64,000 bases of DNA from Propionivibrio dicarboxylicus (GTDB lineage: Bacteria; Pseudomonadota; Gammaproteobacteria; Burkholderiales; Rhodocyclaceae): positions 1 through 64,000 of the forward strand of contig CAMDMZ010000015.1 in NCBI GenBank assembly GCA_945902805.1, in the 5' to 3' direction. This document shows positions 34,225-42,939 of the stretch, piece by piece. A model generated the notes under the pieces. The model saw only the letters and a program-made list of their open reading frames with translations, was not told where the DNA came from and did not search any database. A program made the translations under genes and the position numbers. Each line of letters opens with the position of its first letter. Position 1 is the stretch's first letter.

Positions 34225-35010
34225 TCAAACAAAATCGGCAAAGTAGCTGGATAGGCGGCGAAATAAGGCATGGCTCAGCATCGCTATAGCGAGGGCAACC
34301 ATTGCCAGCATTCCAAGGAGCACTGTGTGAGAAGTGTCGTTAAACAGAAGCGCGCCACGAATTGCGTTCAGGAGTTGTGCGATTGGATTGGCGGTAACTA
34401 TCCAACGATATGGTTCAGGCACTTGCGTAGCGGGGTAGAGAATCGGGGTGGCATAGAAACAAACCATGAAAAGTGGTCCGAGGAGGTGGTCGATATCCTT
34501 GAGGAACACTTGAAGCGCGGCTACCGCCAGTGCAAAGGCGATCGCCAGTAACAGGAGGATTGACCATGCAAAGAGGACGATCGGGGTTGCACCGTAGTTG
34601 AATCGTGCCCCGGTTAGTTCCAGTGCAAGGAGCACAATCGCAAATCCAACGAAATGGATCAGGAAAGTAGCAGCTACGGATGACAGTACGAGCAGCTCGT
34701 GGGGAAACTGCACCTTCCTGACCAGGCCCACATTTCCCGTGATTGAATGTGTTGCGCGCTGGACACCTTCTTGAAATGCCATCCACGGCCACAGCGCGCA
34801 GGCAACAAATGCCGTAAAGCTGTGGTTCTCCAACTCACCGAAATTGACTTTAAAGATGGTGCGGAATACAAACGCGTAAATCGACAACAGTAGAACGGGT
34901 TGCCCTAAGGCCCATACGCCTCCGATGAGAGTGCCCGAGTAGCGATTGGTTATTTCCCGGCGGACGAGGGAAAGGAAGAGCCAACGATTTGGCCATAACT
35001 CAGTTGGCAT
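34225..35010 (-). CDS. wzm: ABC-2 type glycan export permease
   Basis: A 261-residue inner-membrane protein with six hydrophobic segments and the Wzm/ABC2 pattern: LFLSLVRREITNRYSGTLIG at the start, ALWPWMAFQEGVQRATHSI in the middle, and ILYPATQVPEPYRWIVTANP near the end. It exports a completed polysaccharide on undecaprenyl pyrophosphate. It is the first gene of the minus-strand export/side-sugar operon; the parvulin gene 37 nt upstream is on the same strand and could share its transcript. Confidence 0.92.
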   Translation of the reverse strand: MPTELWPNRWLFLSLVRREITNRYSGTLIGGVWALGQPVLLLSIYAFVFRTIFKVNFGELENHSFTAFVACALWPWMAFQEGVQRATHSITGNVGLVRKVQFPHELLVLSSVAATFLIHFVGFAIVLLALELTGARFNYGATPIVLFAWSILLLLAIAFALAVAALQVFLKDIDHLLGPLFMVCFYATPILYPATQVPEPYRWIVTANPIAQLLNAIRGALLFNDTSHTVLLGMLAMVALAIAMLSHALFRRLSSYFADFV

Positions 35011-35047
35011 GCTGTTGCATTGAATAACTGATGGTCGCTGCTATTGG

Positions 35048-35941
35048 TCAGTTGGAGAGACTAAGACTACGGATCGCTTCGGTTTGTGTCTTGATTGTTT
35101 CCGGTTCGCGCACTGACTGGATCACACCTTGGCGTATTTCCGTACGCATTCTTGTTCGGTGGTTGTTCATCAACCCTTCCCGCACTTCGGAAAAAGGCTT
35201 CAGCGCTGTCGGACGACGTTCATCGAGGCGAATGATATGGAACCCGAAGCTGGTTTGGACGATGGCGGACAGCTCCCCTGACTCTTTCAGATTGAATGCC
35301 ACCTTCTCAAATTCGGGGACCATTTTCCCACGTGGGAAAAACCCCAGATCGCCTCCCTTCTTAGCTGTTCCAGGGTCTTTGGAGTAGGCGGCAGCGAGTC
35401 TTTCGAAGGGCTCACCTGCTTTTAGGCGATCAAGGATCACGCTTGCCGCTACGCGAGCCGCTTCGTAGTCAAATGTGGGCGCGGTTATAAGAATGTGGCT
35501 TGCTCGGATTTCCTCTTGCGAAGTGAATTTTTCGGGAAATGCGCGATAGTCTGTGAGTGCTAGGGCTTCGAGTTCGGCGTCGACAATCTTTCCCTGTTCT
35601 GCTTGTTCCATTAAGGCATCGTACAGCACTTGTTCCGTGGCAGATTTGACGCGTGCTTCGATTGGATGGGATTTATCGAGACCAATGTTACGTGCTTTTT
35701 GGGCGATAAGTCGGCGCGTAAGGAGGTCAATCACCAACCGTTCTCTGGAGGCCAAATCCTGTTCGCGTAGTCGCTTTGCCGTGTCCGGGGGGCGATTGGC
35801 TAAATCGGCCTGTAAATCGCCGTCTGTAAACTGTGTAGCAGTCGGGGCGTGGGTCGCTAAAACAAGCTCAGCTTGCGCAGCAGGAAACTGGCCGAGCAGA
35901 AAGAATAGGGAGATGAGACAAAGGGAACGTTTCAGTTTCAT
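35048..35941 (-). CDS. Periplasmic parvulin-type peptidyl-prolyl isomerase (EpsD/SurA-like)
   Basis: A 297-residue protein with a signal peptide (MKLKRSLCLISLFFLLGQF, probable cleavage after AAQA), a helical SurA_N-like chaperone region (about 45-135) and a PpiC rotamase domain (about 140-240: IRASHILITAP, GGDLGFFPRGKMVPEF, FGFHIIRLDERR). It helps fold or export secreted proteins. Only about 48 bp separate it from the terminator of the surface-protein gene, so low-level read-through from that strong unit is a likely way it is expressed. Confidence 0.85.
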   Translation of the reverse strand: MKLKRSLCLISLFFLLGQFPAAQAELVLATHAPTATQFTDGDLQADLANRPPDTAKRLREQDLASRERLVIDLLTRRLIAQKARNIGLDKSHPIEARVKSATEQVLYDALMEQAEQGKIVDAELEALALTDYRAFPEKFTSQEEIRASHILITAPTFDYEAARVAASVILDRLKAGEPFERLAAAYSKDPGTAKKGGDLGFFPRGKMVPEFEKVAFNLKESGELSAIVQTSFGFHIIRLDERRPTALKPFSEVREGLMNNHRTRMRTEIRQGVIQSVREPETIKTQTEAIRSLSLSN

Positions 35942-35988
35942 GGTTTAGTTCGTAAATGCAAATCGCACATGCTCGATGATTTCGGAAA

Positions 35989-36019
35989 CGACGAAGGCGG
36001 GCAAAGCCCGCCTTCGTCG
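35989..36019 (-). terminator. Strong hairpin terminator after the surface-protein gene
   Basis: Perfect 14-bp stem (CGACGAAGGCGGGC and its complement) with a 3-nt loop. On the minus strand it is followed by TTTCC, a short and weak U tract, so some read-through toward the isomerase gene is possible. Confidence 0.75.
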
Positions 36020-36083
36020 ATTGTATTTCGCGTTAGCGGAATACGTTAGCTAAGTAGTGAAACTTAGCAAATTACACTTTCAA

Positions 36084-37706
36084 TTACCACTTCAGCGGCA
36101 ACACTTGACCGTAATTGGTACCGGAAGCAACCGCGCCATTGAACACATTAACTGCGGTGAAGCCAATGATCGGCAGCGAACCATTTGCGCCGGTTGTGCT
36201 CAATGTTACCCAACCGTCATAAATCGTCGAGCCACCAGTGGTGTACTTGAAGGTGTAGTCCTGAGCACCCAAGGAAGCAGCCAAAGCACCGGACGGAATC
36301 GAACCATTGTTGATCGAAACCACTGCCACTTCGGTCTTCACCGTGTAGCTATTGCTACCCGCCGGATTCGGCGAAATTACGATCTGGCTCGGATCGGCGA
36401 ACGGGCGCTCTTCGCGGTCATATACTTCAGGCGACCCAACCGCGACGGAATTTGTCGAAGCAACCAGGCTTGCATATGGGCCAGTACCGCCAGCCACCGT
36501 TGCCAGAGTCTTCAACGTGTCACCGGCAGCAGCATTCGGGGTATCGAACCATGTGTAATAGTAACGACGGGTCGGCTGCGCCAGAATCACGTCAGTCGAT
36601 GCCATGATTGCCGGATCCGTTCCGAACTCGGTCTGAACATATGCCTTACCCAAGGCAGCCTGCATTGCAGCCAGCTGCCCAGTAGTACCAATAGCCTGGG
36701 TATGGCCGTACGGAGTCGAAAGATCAGGCAAATCGAATTCGTACATGGTCACGTTGCCGCCCAAACCAGCAGTCGTATTGACGTTCGTATCAAATACTTC
36801 GTCGGCCGTCGTGGTAGGCCCAAATCCGATAGTCGCAAAACCAGTTGCCGACAAACCGTTACCTGCGTAACCAGCCGAACCATTATTCAGGTTAGCCTGA
36901 CGGGCATAGCGCTGGGGAACGTGATCCAACTCCGGGGCAACACCCGATAGCACCGGGCTCATGGCAGTCGCCGGGAAGGTAAATGCCTTCGACTTAGCCA
37001 CATTCAGGATGGTAGCGAATGAAGTCAGACCATCCGTCGCATCGCTCAAATACGGACCGAGATCCTTAGGAAGAGCGGCACTACCCACCAACACTGCGGT
37101 CGTACAGGCCGCCGTACCTACCGTCGCACCGGAAGTAGCATGCTTGATGGCATCATAAAGGTCATTTGATGCATCAGCGACCGCCGTTGTTGTAACCCCT
37201 GTCAATGCGTCATTGGTACCATCCAAAACAGTAACAGCCGTAGCCACGAGTCGGCTGCCCTTACGGATATCGCCCATGTTGATAATCTCAACATAACCTT
37301 CACGCGTACCGGTCACCTTGTTGGCATCTAACAGGCGAGCGGTAACGAAGTCTTGATTAACACTGGCTGGCAGCGTGCAGGACTTGTCATTGGTCTGCAT
37401 CTTCGCCACATTGCCATTCAGGCTGACCGCACCGGTCCACACATCACCAGGCGACATGAAGACCTGGAAGTCAAACACGTCGTCCGAGAACTGAGCGCCA
37501 CGGAAGCGAACCTTGACGGCCTTGCCGTTGGTTGTATCGGTATTGGTGATGCTCAACACCGTGATGTTACCTTCTTGGACACTGTAGTACGGAAGGATAT
37601 TGATATGACCGGTGCCATTCGCATTGACGGTCATGCCTGCGCTTGCAACGCCAGACATCGCGCCGAGTGCGGCAGCCACACCTACAGCCATAATTTTTTT
37701 GTTCAT
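36084..37706 (-). CDS. Secreted abundant-type surface protein (S-layer candidate)
   Basis: A 540-residue protein with a clear Sec signal peptide (MNKKIMAVGVAAALGAMSG, cleavage after VASA). The mature part is rich in Thr, Ala, Val, Asn and Gly, has only two visible cysteines and many alternating-hydrophobic stretches, as in beta-rich surface proteins. No lipobox, membrane helix or PEP-CTERM sorting tail is seen; it ends GQVLPLKW. A ribosome site GGAG stands 7 nt before ATG, and the gene has a long upstream region and its own strong terminator, all fitting high expression. S-layer identity is inference from these signs and from the neighbours. Confidence 0.65.
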   Translation of the reverse strand: MNKKIMAVGVAAALGAMSGVASAGMTVNANGTGHINILPYYSVQEGNITVLSITNTDTTNGKAVKVRFRGAQFSDDVFDFQVFMSPGDVWTGAVSLNGNVAKMQTNDKSCTLPASVNQDFVTARLLDANKVTGTREGYVEIINMGDIRKGSRLVATAVTVLDGTNDALTGVTTTAVADASNDLYDAIKHATSGATVGTAACTTAVLVGSAALPKDLGPYLSDATDGLTSFATILNVAKSKAFTFPATAMSPVLSGVAPELDHVPQRYARQANLNNGSAGYAGNGLSATGFATIGFGPTTTADEVFDTNVNTTAGLGGNVTMYEFDLPDLSTPYGHTQAIGTTGQLAAMQAALGKAYVQTEFGTDPAIMASTDVILAQPTRRYYYTWFDTPNAAAGDTLKTLATVAGGTGPYASLVASTNSVAVGSPEVYDREERPFADPSQIVISPNPAGSNSYTVKTEVAVVSINNGSIPSGALAASLGAQDYTFKYTTGGSTIYDGWVTLSTTGANGSLPIIGFTAVNVFNGAVASGTNYGQVLPLKW

Positions 37707-37902
37707 ACAAGTACTCCTATCTAGAAAAGGATGGAACGTAACGTAACCGGATTTACGTTGAAATGCAATTTACCACATGCCTACAGCTTTTCAATTGCCA
37801 ACCGCTTACCCGACACCAATTACTGTTGCTAAACAACAACACAAAAATACTCCACCTACACAGTGAAACGATTCCAAATGAACCATGCCGCTTTGCAGAT
37901 AG

Positions 37903-37908
37903 ATTATA
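37903..37908 (-). promoter_or_regulatory. Candidate -10 box (TATAAT) for the surface-protein gene
   Basis: A consensus TATAAT on the minus strand would give a leader of about 190 nt, a length often seen before abundant surface proteins. The -35 region (AGCTTT at 17-nt spacing) is poor. A TTGAAA with TAAATT at 16-nt spacing, closer to the gene, is an alternative. Confidence 0.35.
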
Positions 37909-37923
37909 CGAAACCCATGGGTA

Positions 37924-38358
37924 CTAAAGCTTTTCGTAAGACCACCATTTCCCCCCATCTTCAAACCAACGCTCAGTCATATCTGTTGATGTCTGCAATT
38001 TGGTTTGCGGCAGCACAAACTCAATACGGACACTGACGTCACACGTGGTTTCTTGGCATACCACACCCGTTACCGTCGCACTCGTGCGTTTCACAGTACC
38101 CGTGGTGCGCAGCCGAAAATTAAACAAATCAACCGTCTTTCGGTAGGCCGGCGAGGCAAAACTATACGCTTTCTCCCAATCGCCGGCAACCAGTGCGTCC
38201 CAACGACTTTGGGCGAGGGATCGCACTTCGGTCTCGGAATTGTTTGCCCCTCCCAAGATGGCACACCCCGCCAAAAGAAAAATCCCGCTTAAAAGTAAGG
38301 CCTTCGTCGTGCCCGCAGTACAAGCGCGCGAGAAAAGCCAAGATCTGGAAAATTGCAT
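37924..38358 (-). CDS. Small lipoprotein, unknown function
   Basis: From ATG 38358 the product has 144 residues with a lipoprotein signal (LLLSGIFLLAGC, lipid on C32). The mature protein begins with a short linker and has an NTF2-like/DUF4440-type look (ARSRWDALVAGDWEKAYSF pattern near QSRWDALVAGDWEKAYSFA, then two beta strands with two cysteines). It is divergent from gspE and 181 bp from it, so it may belong to the secretion or cell-surface context. GGAGG lies 13 nt upstream of the ATG; a GTG just before it is also possible. No specific function can be given. Confidence 0.7.
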   Translation of the reverse strand: MQFSRSWLFSRACTAGTTKALLLSGIFLLAGCAILGGANNSETEVRSLAQSRWDALVAGDWEKAYSFASPAYRKTVDLFNFRLRTTGTVKRTSATVTGVVCQETTCDVSVRIEFVLPQTKLQTSTDMTERWFEDGGKWWSYEKL

Positions 38359-38433
38359 CACTATCGAATTGCCTCCATGAAGTTGCAGCAAACGAATTAC
38401 ACCACGAACACTTCTGCAATGTTCAGCCGGAAG

Positions 38434-38453
38434 TTGATCTGGGTGCAGATCAA
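38434..38453. promoter_or_regulatory. Perfect palindrome between lipoprotein gene and gspE
   Basis: Eight-base arms TTGATCTG and CAGATCAA flank a 4-nt spacer. It lies 85 bp before gspE and 76 bp before the lipoprotein gene, a position suited to a regulator binding site serving both divergent units. Confidence 0.45.
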
Positions 38454-38538
38454 GGAAACTTCAACTAGAGGGGATTTGGTCGTACCGTAGAATAGTCGGC
38501 TGACAATCCGGTCATTTTCAATCTATAGAGCGCTATCA

Positions 38539-40230
38539 GTGAGTACGTACTTTGGAGAACTGCTGGTCAGCGTTGGCAGAATCAGCACCAACGATCTTGA
38601 ACGGAGCCTCGCTCTGCAACATGAGGAACCGGGTACCAGAATTGGCGAGATTCTGGTGAGGTTGGGCTTTATCGGCCATTCCGATGTGGCCCGCACCCTG
38701 GCGACCCAGCTTGGTTTGGCGGTAGTTCCCAGCGATGGTTACCCGGAATTCCCCGTTCTTGAGGAACAGGTTTCGCCCCGGTTCCTGCGTGACGGCGGCG
38801 TAATACCGATCAGCGAAAGCGCGAGTGAAGTCACTCTGGCCATGCTTGACCCCCGAAACGACGGGGTGATTGCTGCTTTTCGTGCCTTGATGGGGTTACA
38901 GGTTCGGGTTCTCGTCGCGGTGAAGGATGAGTTTGATGCCGCGCTGGAACGTCTCTATGGTGGGGGCAAGACCGCGATGGGGCAGATTGTCGAGGACATC
39001 TCGGCTGTGACCATCCAGGATTTTGACGAAGACGTGCAGCACCTTAAAGATCTGGCGAGCGAAGCTCCGGTGATTCGGTTGGTGGGCTTGGTGATGCGCA
39101 GGGCACTGGAAACCCGCGCCTCCGACATTCACATCGAGCCGTTCGAGAACCGCCTGGTGGTGCGCTACCGGATCGATGGGGTGATGCATGAGGTGGAATC
39201 ACCGCCACGACGCCTAGCGGCGGCGGTGATTTCACGCATCAAAATCATGGCCAATCTGGACATTGCCGAAAGACGACTACCGCAGGACGGCCGGATCAAG
39301 CTGCGGATTCAGGGCAAGGAAGTCGATCTGCGTGTCTCCACGGTGCCGACGATGCACGGCGAGAGCGTGGTGATGCGGATACTGGACAAAGGCGGCGTCC
39401 CTCTGGTGTTCGAGTCATTAGGTTTCGAGCCGGACTTGATGGCCCAATTTTCTGGGCTGCTGGCGCGACCGCACGGCATTCTGCTGGTGACTGGCCCAAC
39501 CGGCAGCGGTAAGACGACGACGCTCTACACTGCATTATCAGCTCTGAACGTGCCGGGAGTAAAGATTCTGACGGTCGAGGATCCGGTGGAATACCAACTC
39601 GAAGGCGTCAACCAGATCCAGGTCAAGCCACAAATTGATTTGACATTCGCCAATGCCTTGCGGGCGATTGTTCGGCAGGATCCCGACATCATCATGATCG
39701 GTGAAATACGTGACCTTGAAACAGCCCAGATTGCTGTTCAGTCTGCGCTCACGGGGCACCTAGTGCTATCCACATTGCACACCAATGATGCCGCCAGCAC
39801 CATCAACCGTTTGCTTGATATGGGCATGGATGACTATCTGCTGACAACCACCGTAATCGGAATTCAGGCACAACGCCTGGTGCGAACGCTTTGCCTGGAA
39901 TGCCGGAAACCATATCCGGCGCTGCCGGAATTGATCGCCGAGACCGGGTTAGGGCGTTTTGCGATGGCCGATGCGCAGGTGATTTTGTATGAGCCAACCG
40001 GCTGCCCGCTGTGCGCGCATACGGGATTCGTCGGCCGCGTGGGGATCATGGAACTGATGCCAATGTCGGATGGAATCCGTAGCTTGGTCATGCGACATGC
40101 GACATCGGGCGACATCCAGAAACAGGCTGTAATGGAAGGCATGCTGACGATGTACGAACATGGATTGCGCAAGGTGCTGGCCGGTATTACAACCCTGGAA
40201 GAGATCTTGCGTGTGACGCGCGAGGCTTAA
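38539..40230 (+). CDS. gspE: Type II secretion ATPase GspE
   Basis: This 563-residue hexameric ATPase powers pseudopilus assembly at the cytoplasmic face. An N-terminal T2SSE_N domain (residues 1-150) precedes the catalytic region with Walker A GPTGSGKTTTLYTAL (about 318-332), ILTVEDPVEYQ, the Asp box RAIVRQDPDIIMIGEIRD and the His box. A tetracysteine zinc motif (CLECRKPY and CPLCAHTG) is typical of GspE/PilB. The start is a GTG without an evident ribosome site. It opens the secretion operon; gspF follows after 24 nt. Confidence 0.95.
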   Translation: MSTYFGELLVSVGRISTNDLERSLALQHEEPGTRIGEILVRLGFIGHSDVARTLATQLGLAVVPSDGYPEFPVLEEQVSPRFLRDGGVIPISESASEVTLAMLDPRNDGVIAAFRALMGLQVRVLVAVKDEFDAALERLYGGGKTAMGQIVEDISAVTIQDFDEDVQHLKDLASEAPVIRLVGLVMRRALETRASDIHIEPFENRLVVRYRIDGVMHEVESPPRRLAAAVISRIKIMANLDIAERRLPQDGRIKLRIQGKEVDLRVSTVPTMHGESVVMRILDKGGVPLVFESLGFEPDLMAQFSGLLARPHGILLVTGPTGSGKTTTLYTALSALNVPGVKILTVEDPVEYQLEGVNQIQVKPQIDLTFANALRAIVRQDPDIIMIGEIRDLETAQIAVQSALTGHLVLSTLHTNDAASTINRLLDMGMDDYLLTTTVIGIQAQRLVRTLCLECRKPYPALPELIAETGLGRFAMADAQVILYEPTGCPLCAHTGFVGRVGIMELMPMSDGIRSLVMRHATSGDIQKQAVMEGMLTMYEHGLRKVLAGITTLEEILRVTREA

Positions 40231-40254
40231 GGGTAAAGGTAAAGGGATAAGGCC

Positions 40255-41469
40255 GTGGCACGTTTTACATTCAAGGCGAGTTCGCCTGGCGGGGAGGTGG
40301 AATCGGGAGAGATCGATGCCGCTGATCAGGCCTCTGCGGTAGAGCGCATCCAGGGCATGGGGTTAATTCCAATTCGTGTAGAAGTCGGCTCTGGCGGGAC
40401 GGCGACAACACGGAAGGGAGTATTTACAACGCGCCGGGTATCGCAGGCGCAACTTGGCGAAATTACACGAGAACTGGCAACCCTGCTGCGCTCCGGACTG
40501 CCACTTGATCGGGCCATGGAGATTCTGATTGGAATGTCGTCGACACCAACGATGACGATCATGTTGACTGAAATTCGTGACGAGGTACGCGGCGGAGCGA
40601 CCCTGTCCAAGGCGATCGGTCAGTATCCGGATGTTTTCGGGCGCTTTTATATCGGCATGATCAAGGCTGGTGAAGCGGGTGGCTCACTGGGCACGGTCCT
40701 GACTCGAATCTCGGAATTCATGGAGCGATCGAAGGAGTTACGTGAAACCGTCACCTCGGCGCTGATCTACCCGGCGATCCTGATACTGGCTTCGGCGACG
40801 TCTGTATTGCTGCTTCTGGTATTTGTCGTACCCCAGTTTTCCCAGATGTTCGAGCAGTCAGGCAAAGCACTGCCACTGCCAACCCAGATTGTGGTCGGTG
40901 CCGGGGAATGGTTGCGTATCTACTGGTGGACTCTCCCTATCGTGCTGATAGCTATCCATCGGTACTTTGCCTGGCAAATGGGGCACCCGGAACGAAAGTT
41001 TGTCTGGGACGGCCGTCTGTTGCGATTGGGGCTGGTGGGAGACCTACTAACGAAGGTGGAGGTCGCCAGACTGGCCCGTACGCTGGGAACTCTGCTGACC
41101 AATGGCATTCCGCTGCTCGGCGCACTAGCGATCGTTCGGGAGACCATAGGCAATAGCGTAATTGCGGCCGGGCTTGAGGCCGCCCGGGAACAGTTACAGT
41201 CAGGCCACGGACTAAGCAAGCCACTGATGGCACAAGGGGTTTTCCCGCCGCTGGCGGTGCATATGATGAGCGTCGGCGAAGAAACGGGGCGATTGGATGA
41301 GATGCTTACCCAGGTTGCCGATGTTTACGACAAAGAGGTGTCGCATGCGGTCAAGCGCATGCTGGCATTGCTCGAACCAGTGCTGATACTTGGTTTGGGA
41401 CTGGTAATCGGCGGAATTATTCTGTCGATTCTGCTCGCGATCCTCAAGGTCAATAGCCTGGTCGGCTGA
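40255..41469 (+). CDS. gspF: Type II secretion inner-membrane platform protein GspF
   Basis: This 404-residue protein has two T2SSF domains (about 70-195 and 270-395) around three membrane segments. GEITRELATLLRSGLPLDRAM and the repeated (G)LPLxxA(L/M)xI, GxxLSKAL and (G)ExxGxLxxM motifs are visible. It couples the ATPase to the growing pseudopilus. The start is GTG. A 140-bp gap to gspG could hold an internal promoter; nothing clear was seen. Confidence 0.94.
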   Translation: MARFTFKASSPGGEVESGEIDAADQASAVERIQGMGLIPIRVEVGSGGTATTRKGVFTTRRVSQAQLGEITRELATLLRSGLPLDRAMEILIGMSSTPTMTIMLTEIRDEVRGGATLSKAIGQYPDVFGRFYIGMIKAGEAGGSLGTVLTRISEFMERSKELRETVTSALIYPAILILASATSVLLLLVFVVPQFSQMFEQSGKALPLPTQIVVGAGEWLRIYWWTLPIVLIAIHRYFAWQMGHPERKFVWDGRLLRLGLVGDLLTKVEVARLARTLGTLLTNGIPLLGALAIVRETIGNSVIAAGLEAAREQLQSGHGLSKPLMAQGVFPPLAVHMMSVGEETGRLDEMLTQVADVYDKEVSHAVKRMLALLEPVLILGLGLVIGGIILSILLAILKVNSLVG

Positions 41470-41609
41470 CGGTCAGTGCTGGCGCGGTAGTCACCGAAGG
41501 GGGCTGAGTCAGGAGTCGGATAGAATCCGTTTCTGGTCACACGGGATCGGATCGTCCGAATCAGTAGCGTTCTATTCCACTCATGGACTACCACTGGAGC
41601 AAAAAAGGT

Positions 41610-42053
41610 ATGAAATCAAGATTTTCGGGGGGTTTTCGATACACGACTGGCTTCACCCTGATCGAACTGTTGGTTGTATTGTTGATTCTGGGCATGATTG
41701 CGGGTATCGCGGGCCCACAGGTGATGAACTATCTGGGCGAATCGAAGGCAAAGGCTGCGAAGCTGCAGATTGAGGAGTTTGGCTCCAGTCTTGATTTGTT
41801 CAAACTGGATGTAGGCCGTTACCCCGATAGCCAAGAGGGCTTGCAGGCATTGGTAACAGCGCCGTCGGGAAAAAACGCCGACCGATGGCGGGGTCCTTAT
41901 CTTAAGAAAAAGAGCATTCCAAAGGATCCTTGGGGAACAGATTTCCAATATTCCGTTCCCGGTAAACATGGTCCCTACGATATTCTGTCGCTAGGTGCCG
42001 ATGGCCGCGAAGGTGGCGAAGGGGACAACAAGGATATCGCGAGCTGGGAGTGA
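41610..42053 (+). CDS. gspG: Major pseudopilin GspG
   Basis: From ATG 41610, 147 residues. The prepilin leader ends TTG before FTLIELLVVLLILG, the processing site for a prepilin peptidase with Glu+5. The major-pseudopilin part shows KAKAAKLQIEEFGSSLDLFK, RYPDSQEGLQALV and the calcium-site region PKDPWGTDFQYSVPG. An ATG 27 nt upstream would lengthen the leader to 23 residues. It forms the main pseudopilus rod. The peptidase (GspO/PilD) is not in the window. Confidence 0.95.
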   Translation: MKSRFSGGFRYTTGFTLIELLVVLLILGMIAGIAGPQVMNYLGESKAKAAKLQIEEFGSSLDLFKLDVGRYPDSQEGLQALVTAPSGKNADRWRGPYLKKKSIPKDPWGTDFQYSVPGKHGPYDILSLGADGREGGEGDNKDIASWE

Positions 42054-42520
42054 TCGAGGCAACGCAGGACTGGCCGTCCATGAGAAGGACTTCCGGCGGG
42101 TTTACCCTAATCGAGTTGATCGTGGTGCTGTTAGTTCTCGGGCTCGCCTATGGTATGACTGGCCCCCTGATCGGGGAAACACCGGTTGGCCTCGACCTGA
42201 GCACGGCAAGCCGGCAACTGGCTGCGGGCATGCGCAAAGCGAGGGATGTGGCGGTTACTAGTCGAAAGGAGGCTGTCCTTACGCTGGATTTGCACTCGGG
42301 TACCTTTCGGCTGACGGATGACCCCAGGATCTATGAACTGCCCAAGAAACTCAGTTACTCGATGTTTACTGCCGAATCCGAAACCATGTACACCAACACC
42401 GGGAGTATTCGGTTCTTTCCCGATGGAAGTTCATCTGGCGGACGAATTACTGCGGCGGCGGGTACCAGTCACCAGAGCGTCGATGTCGACTGGATCGCGG
42501 GACGAGTAAAGATCCTTTGA
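42050..42520 (+). CDS. gspH: Minor pseudopilin GspH
   Basis: A 156-residue minor pseudopilin with SGGFTLIELIVVLLVLGLAYG; the start is a GTG that overlaps the gspG stop, or ATG 42080 (leader MRRTSGG). The body fits GspH (RQLAAGMRKARDVAVTSRKEAVLTLD, RFFPDGSSSGGRI). It sits in the pseudopilus tip complex with GspI, J and K. Both ends overlap neighbours by 4 nt. Confidence 0.92.
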   Translation: MIEATQDWPSMRRTSGGFTLIELIVVLLVLGLAYGMTGPLIGETPVGLDLSTASRQLAAGMRKARDVAVTSRKEAVLTLDLHSGTFRLTDDPRIYELPKKLSYSMFTAESETMYTNTGSIRFFPDGSSSGGRITAAAGTSHQSVDVDWIAGRVKIL

Positions 42521-42939
42521 TTCGATTCCGTTCCCACGGCTTCTCGCTGCTGGAAATCCTAGTTGCGTTTTCGATTCTCGCGCTGTCGTTGGGTGTCTTG
42601 ATGAGAATTTTCTCAAGCAGCTTGAGCACCGTTACGGCCATTGGTAATCAGTACCGGGCAACTGAAATCGCAAAATCACTCCTCGCTTCAAGTGGAGTTG
42701 AAGCACCACTCGCGGCGGGACGCCTCGAAGGAAGCGTCGGCGAGCAGTATCGATGGTCCGTTGACATGTCGCGCGTTGACGACGAGGTGATGATGGGGTC
42801 GGTCGGTCAATTCCGCCCTTCGGTAGCACTTTGGCAGATGACGGTTCGGGTCGCGTGGGGCAATAACTCGGGCGCCGCAGACGCGGAAAGGGCAATTTCA
42901 CTCACGACTCTGCGCCTACAACCCCCATCTCCACCATGA
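42517..42939 (+). CDS. gspI: Minor pseudopilin GspI
   Basis: A 140-residue minor pseudopilin. It begins with TTG overlapping the gspH stop (TTGA); the leader RFRSHG precedes FSLLEILVAFSILALS. The C-terminal RWSVDMSRVD and LTTLRLQPPSPP fit GspI. It nucleates the tip complex. Translational coupling probably compensates for the weak start codon. Confidence 0.9.
   Translation: MIRFRSHGFSLLEILVAFSILALSLGVLMRIFSSSLSTVTAIGNQYRATEIAKSLLASSGVEAPLAAGRLEGSVGEQYRWSVDMSRVDDEVMMGSVGQFRPSVALWQMTVRVAWGNNSGAADAERAISLTTLRLQPPSPP

Noticed and set aside
36057-36950. 297-codon plus-strand frame opposite the surface-protein gene
   Set aside because: Its predicted sequence is rich in Arg/His/Cys with no motifs, and it lies wholly inside the clear signal-peptide-bearing gene on the other strand; it is a by-product of that gene's codon bias.
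37740-37759. Short inverted repeat AACGTAA-N6-TTACGTT in the surface-protein leader
   Set aside because: Arms of 7 bp with low GC in a 200-nt leader are expected by chance; no matching regulator evidence.
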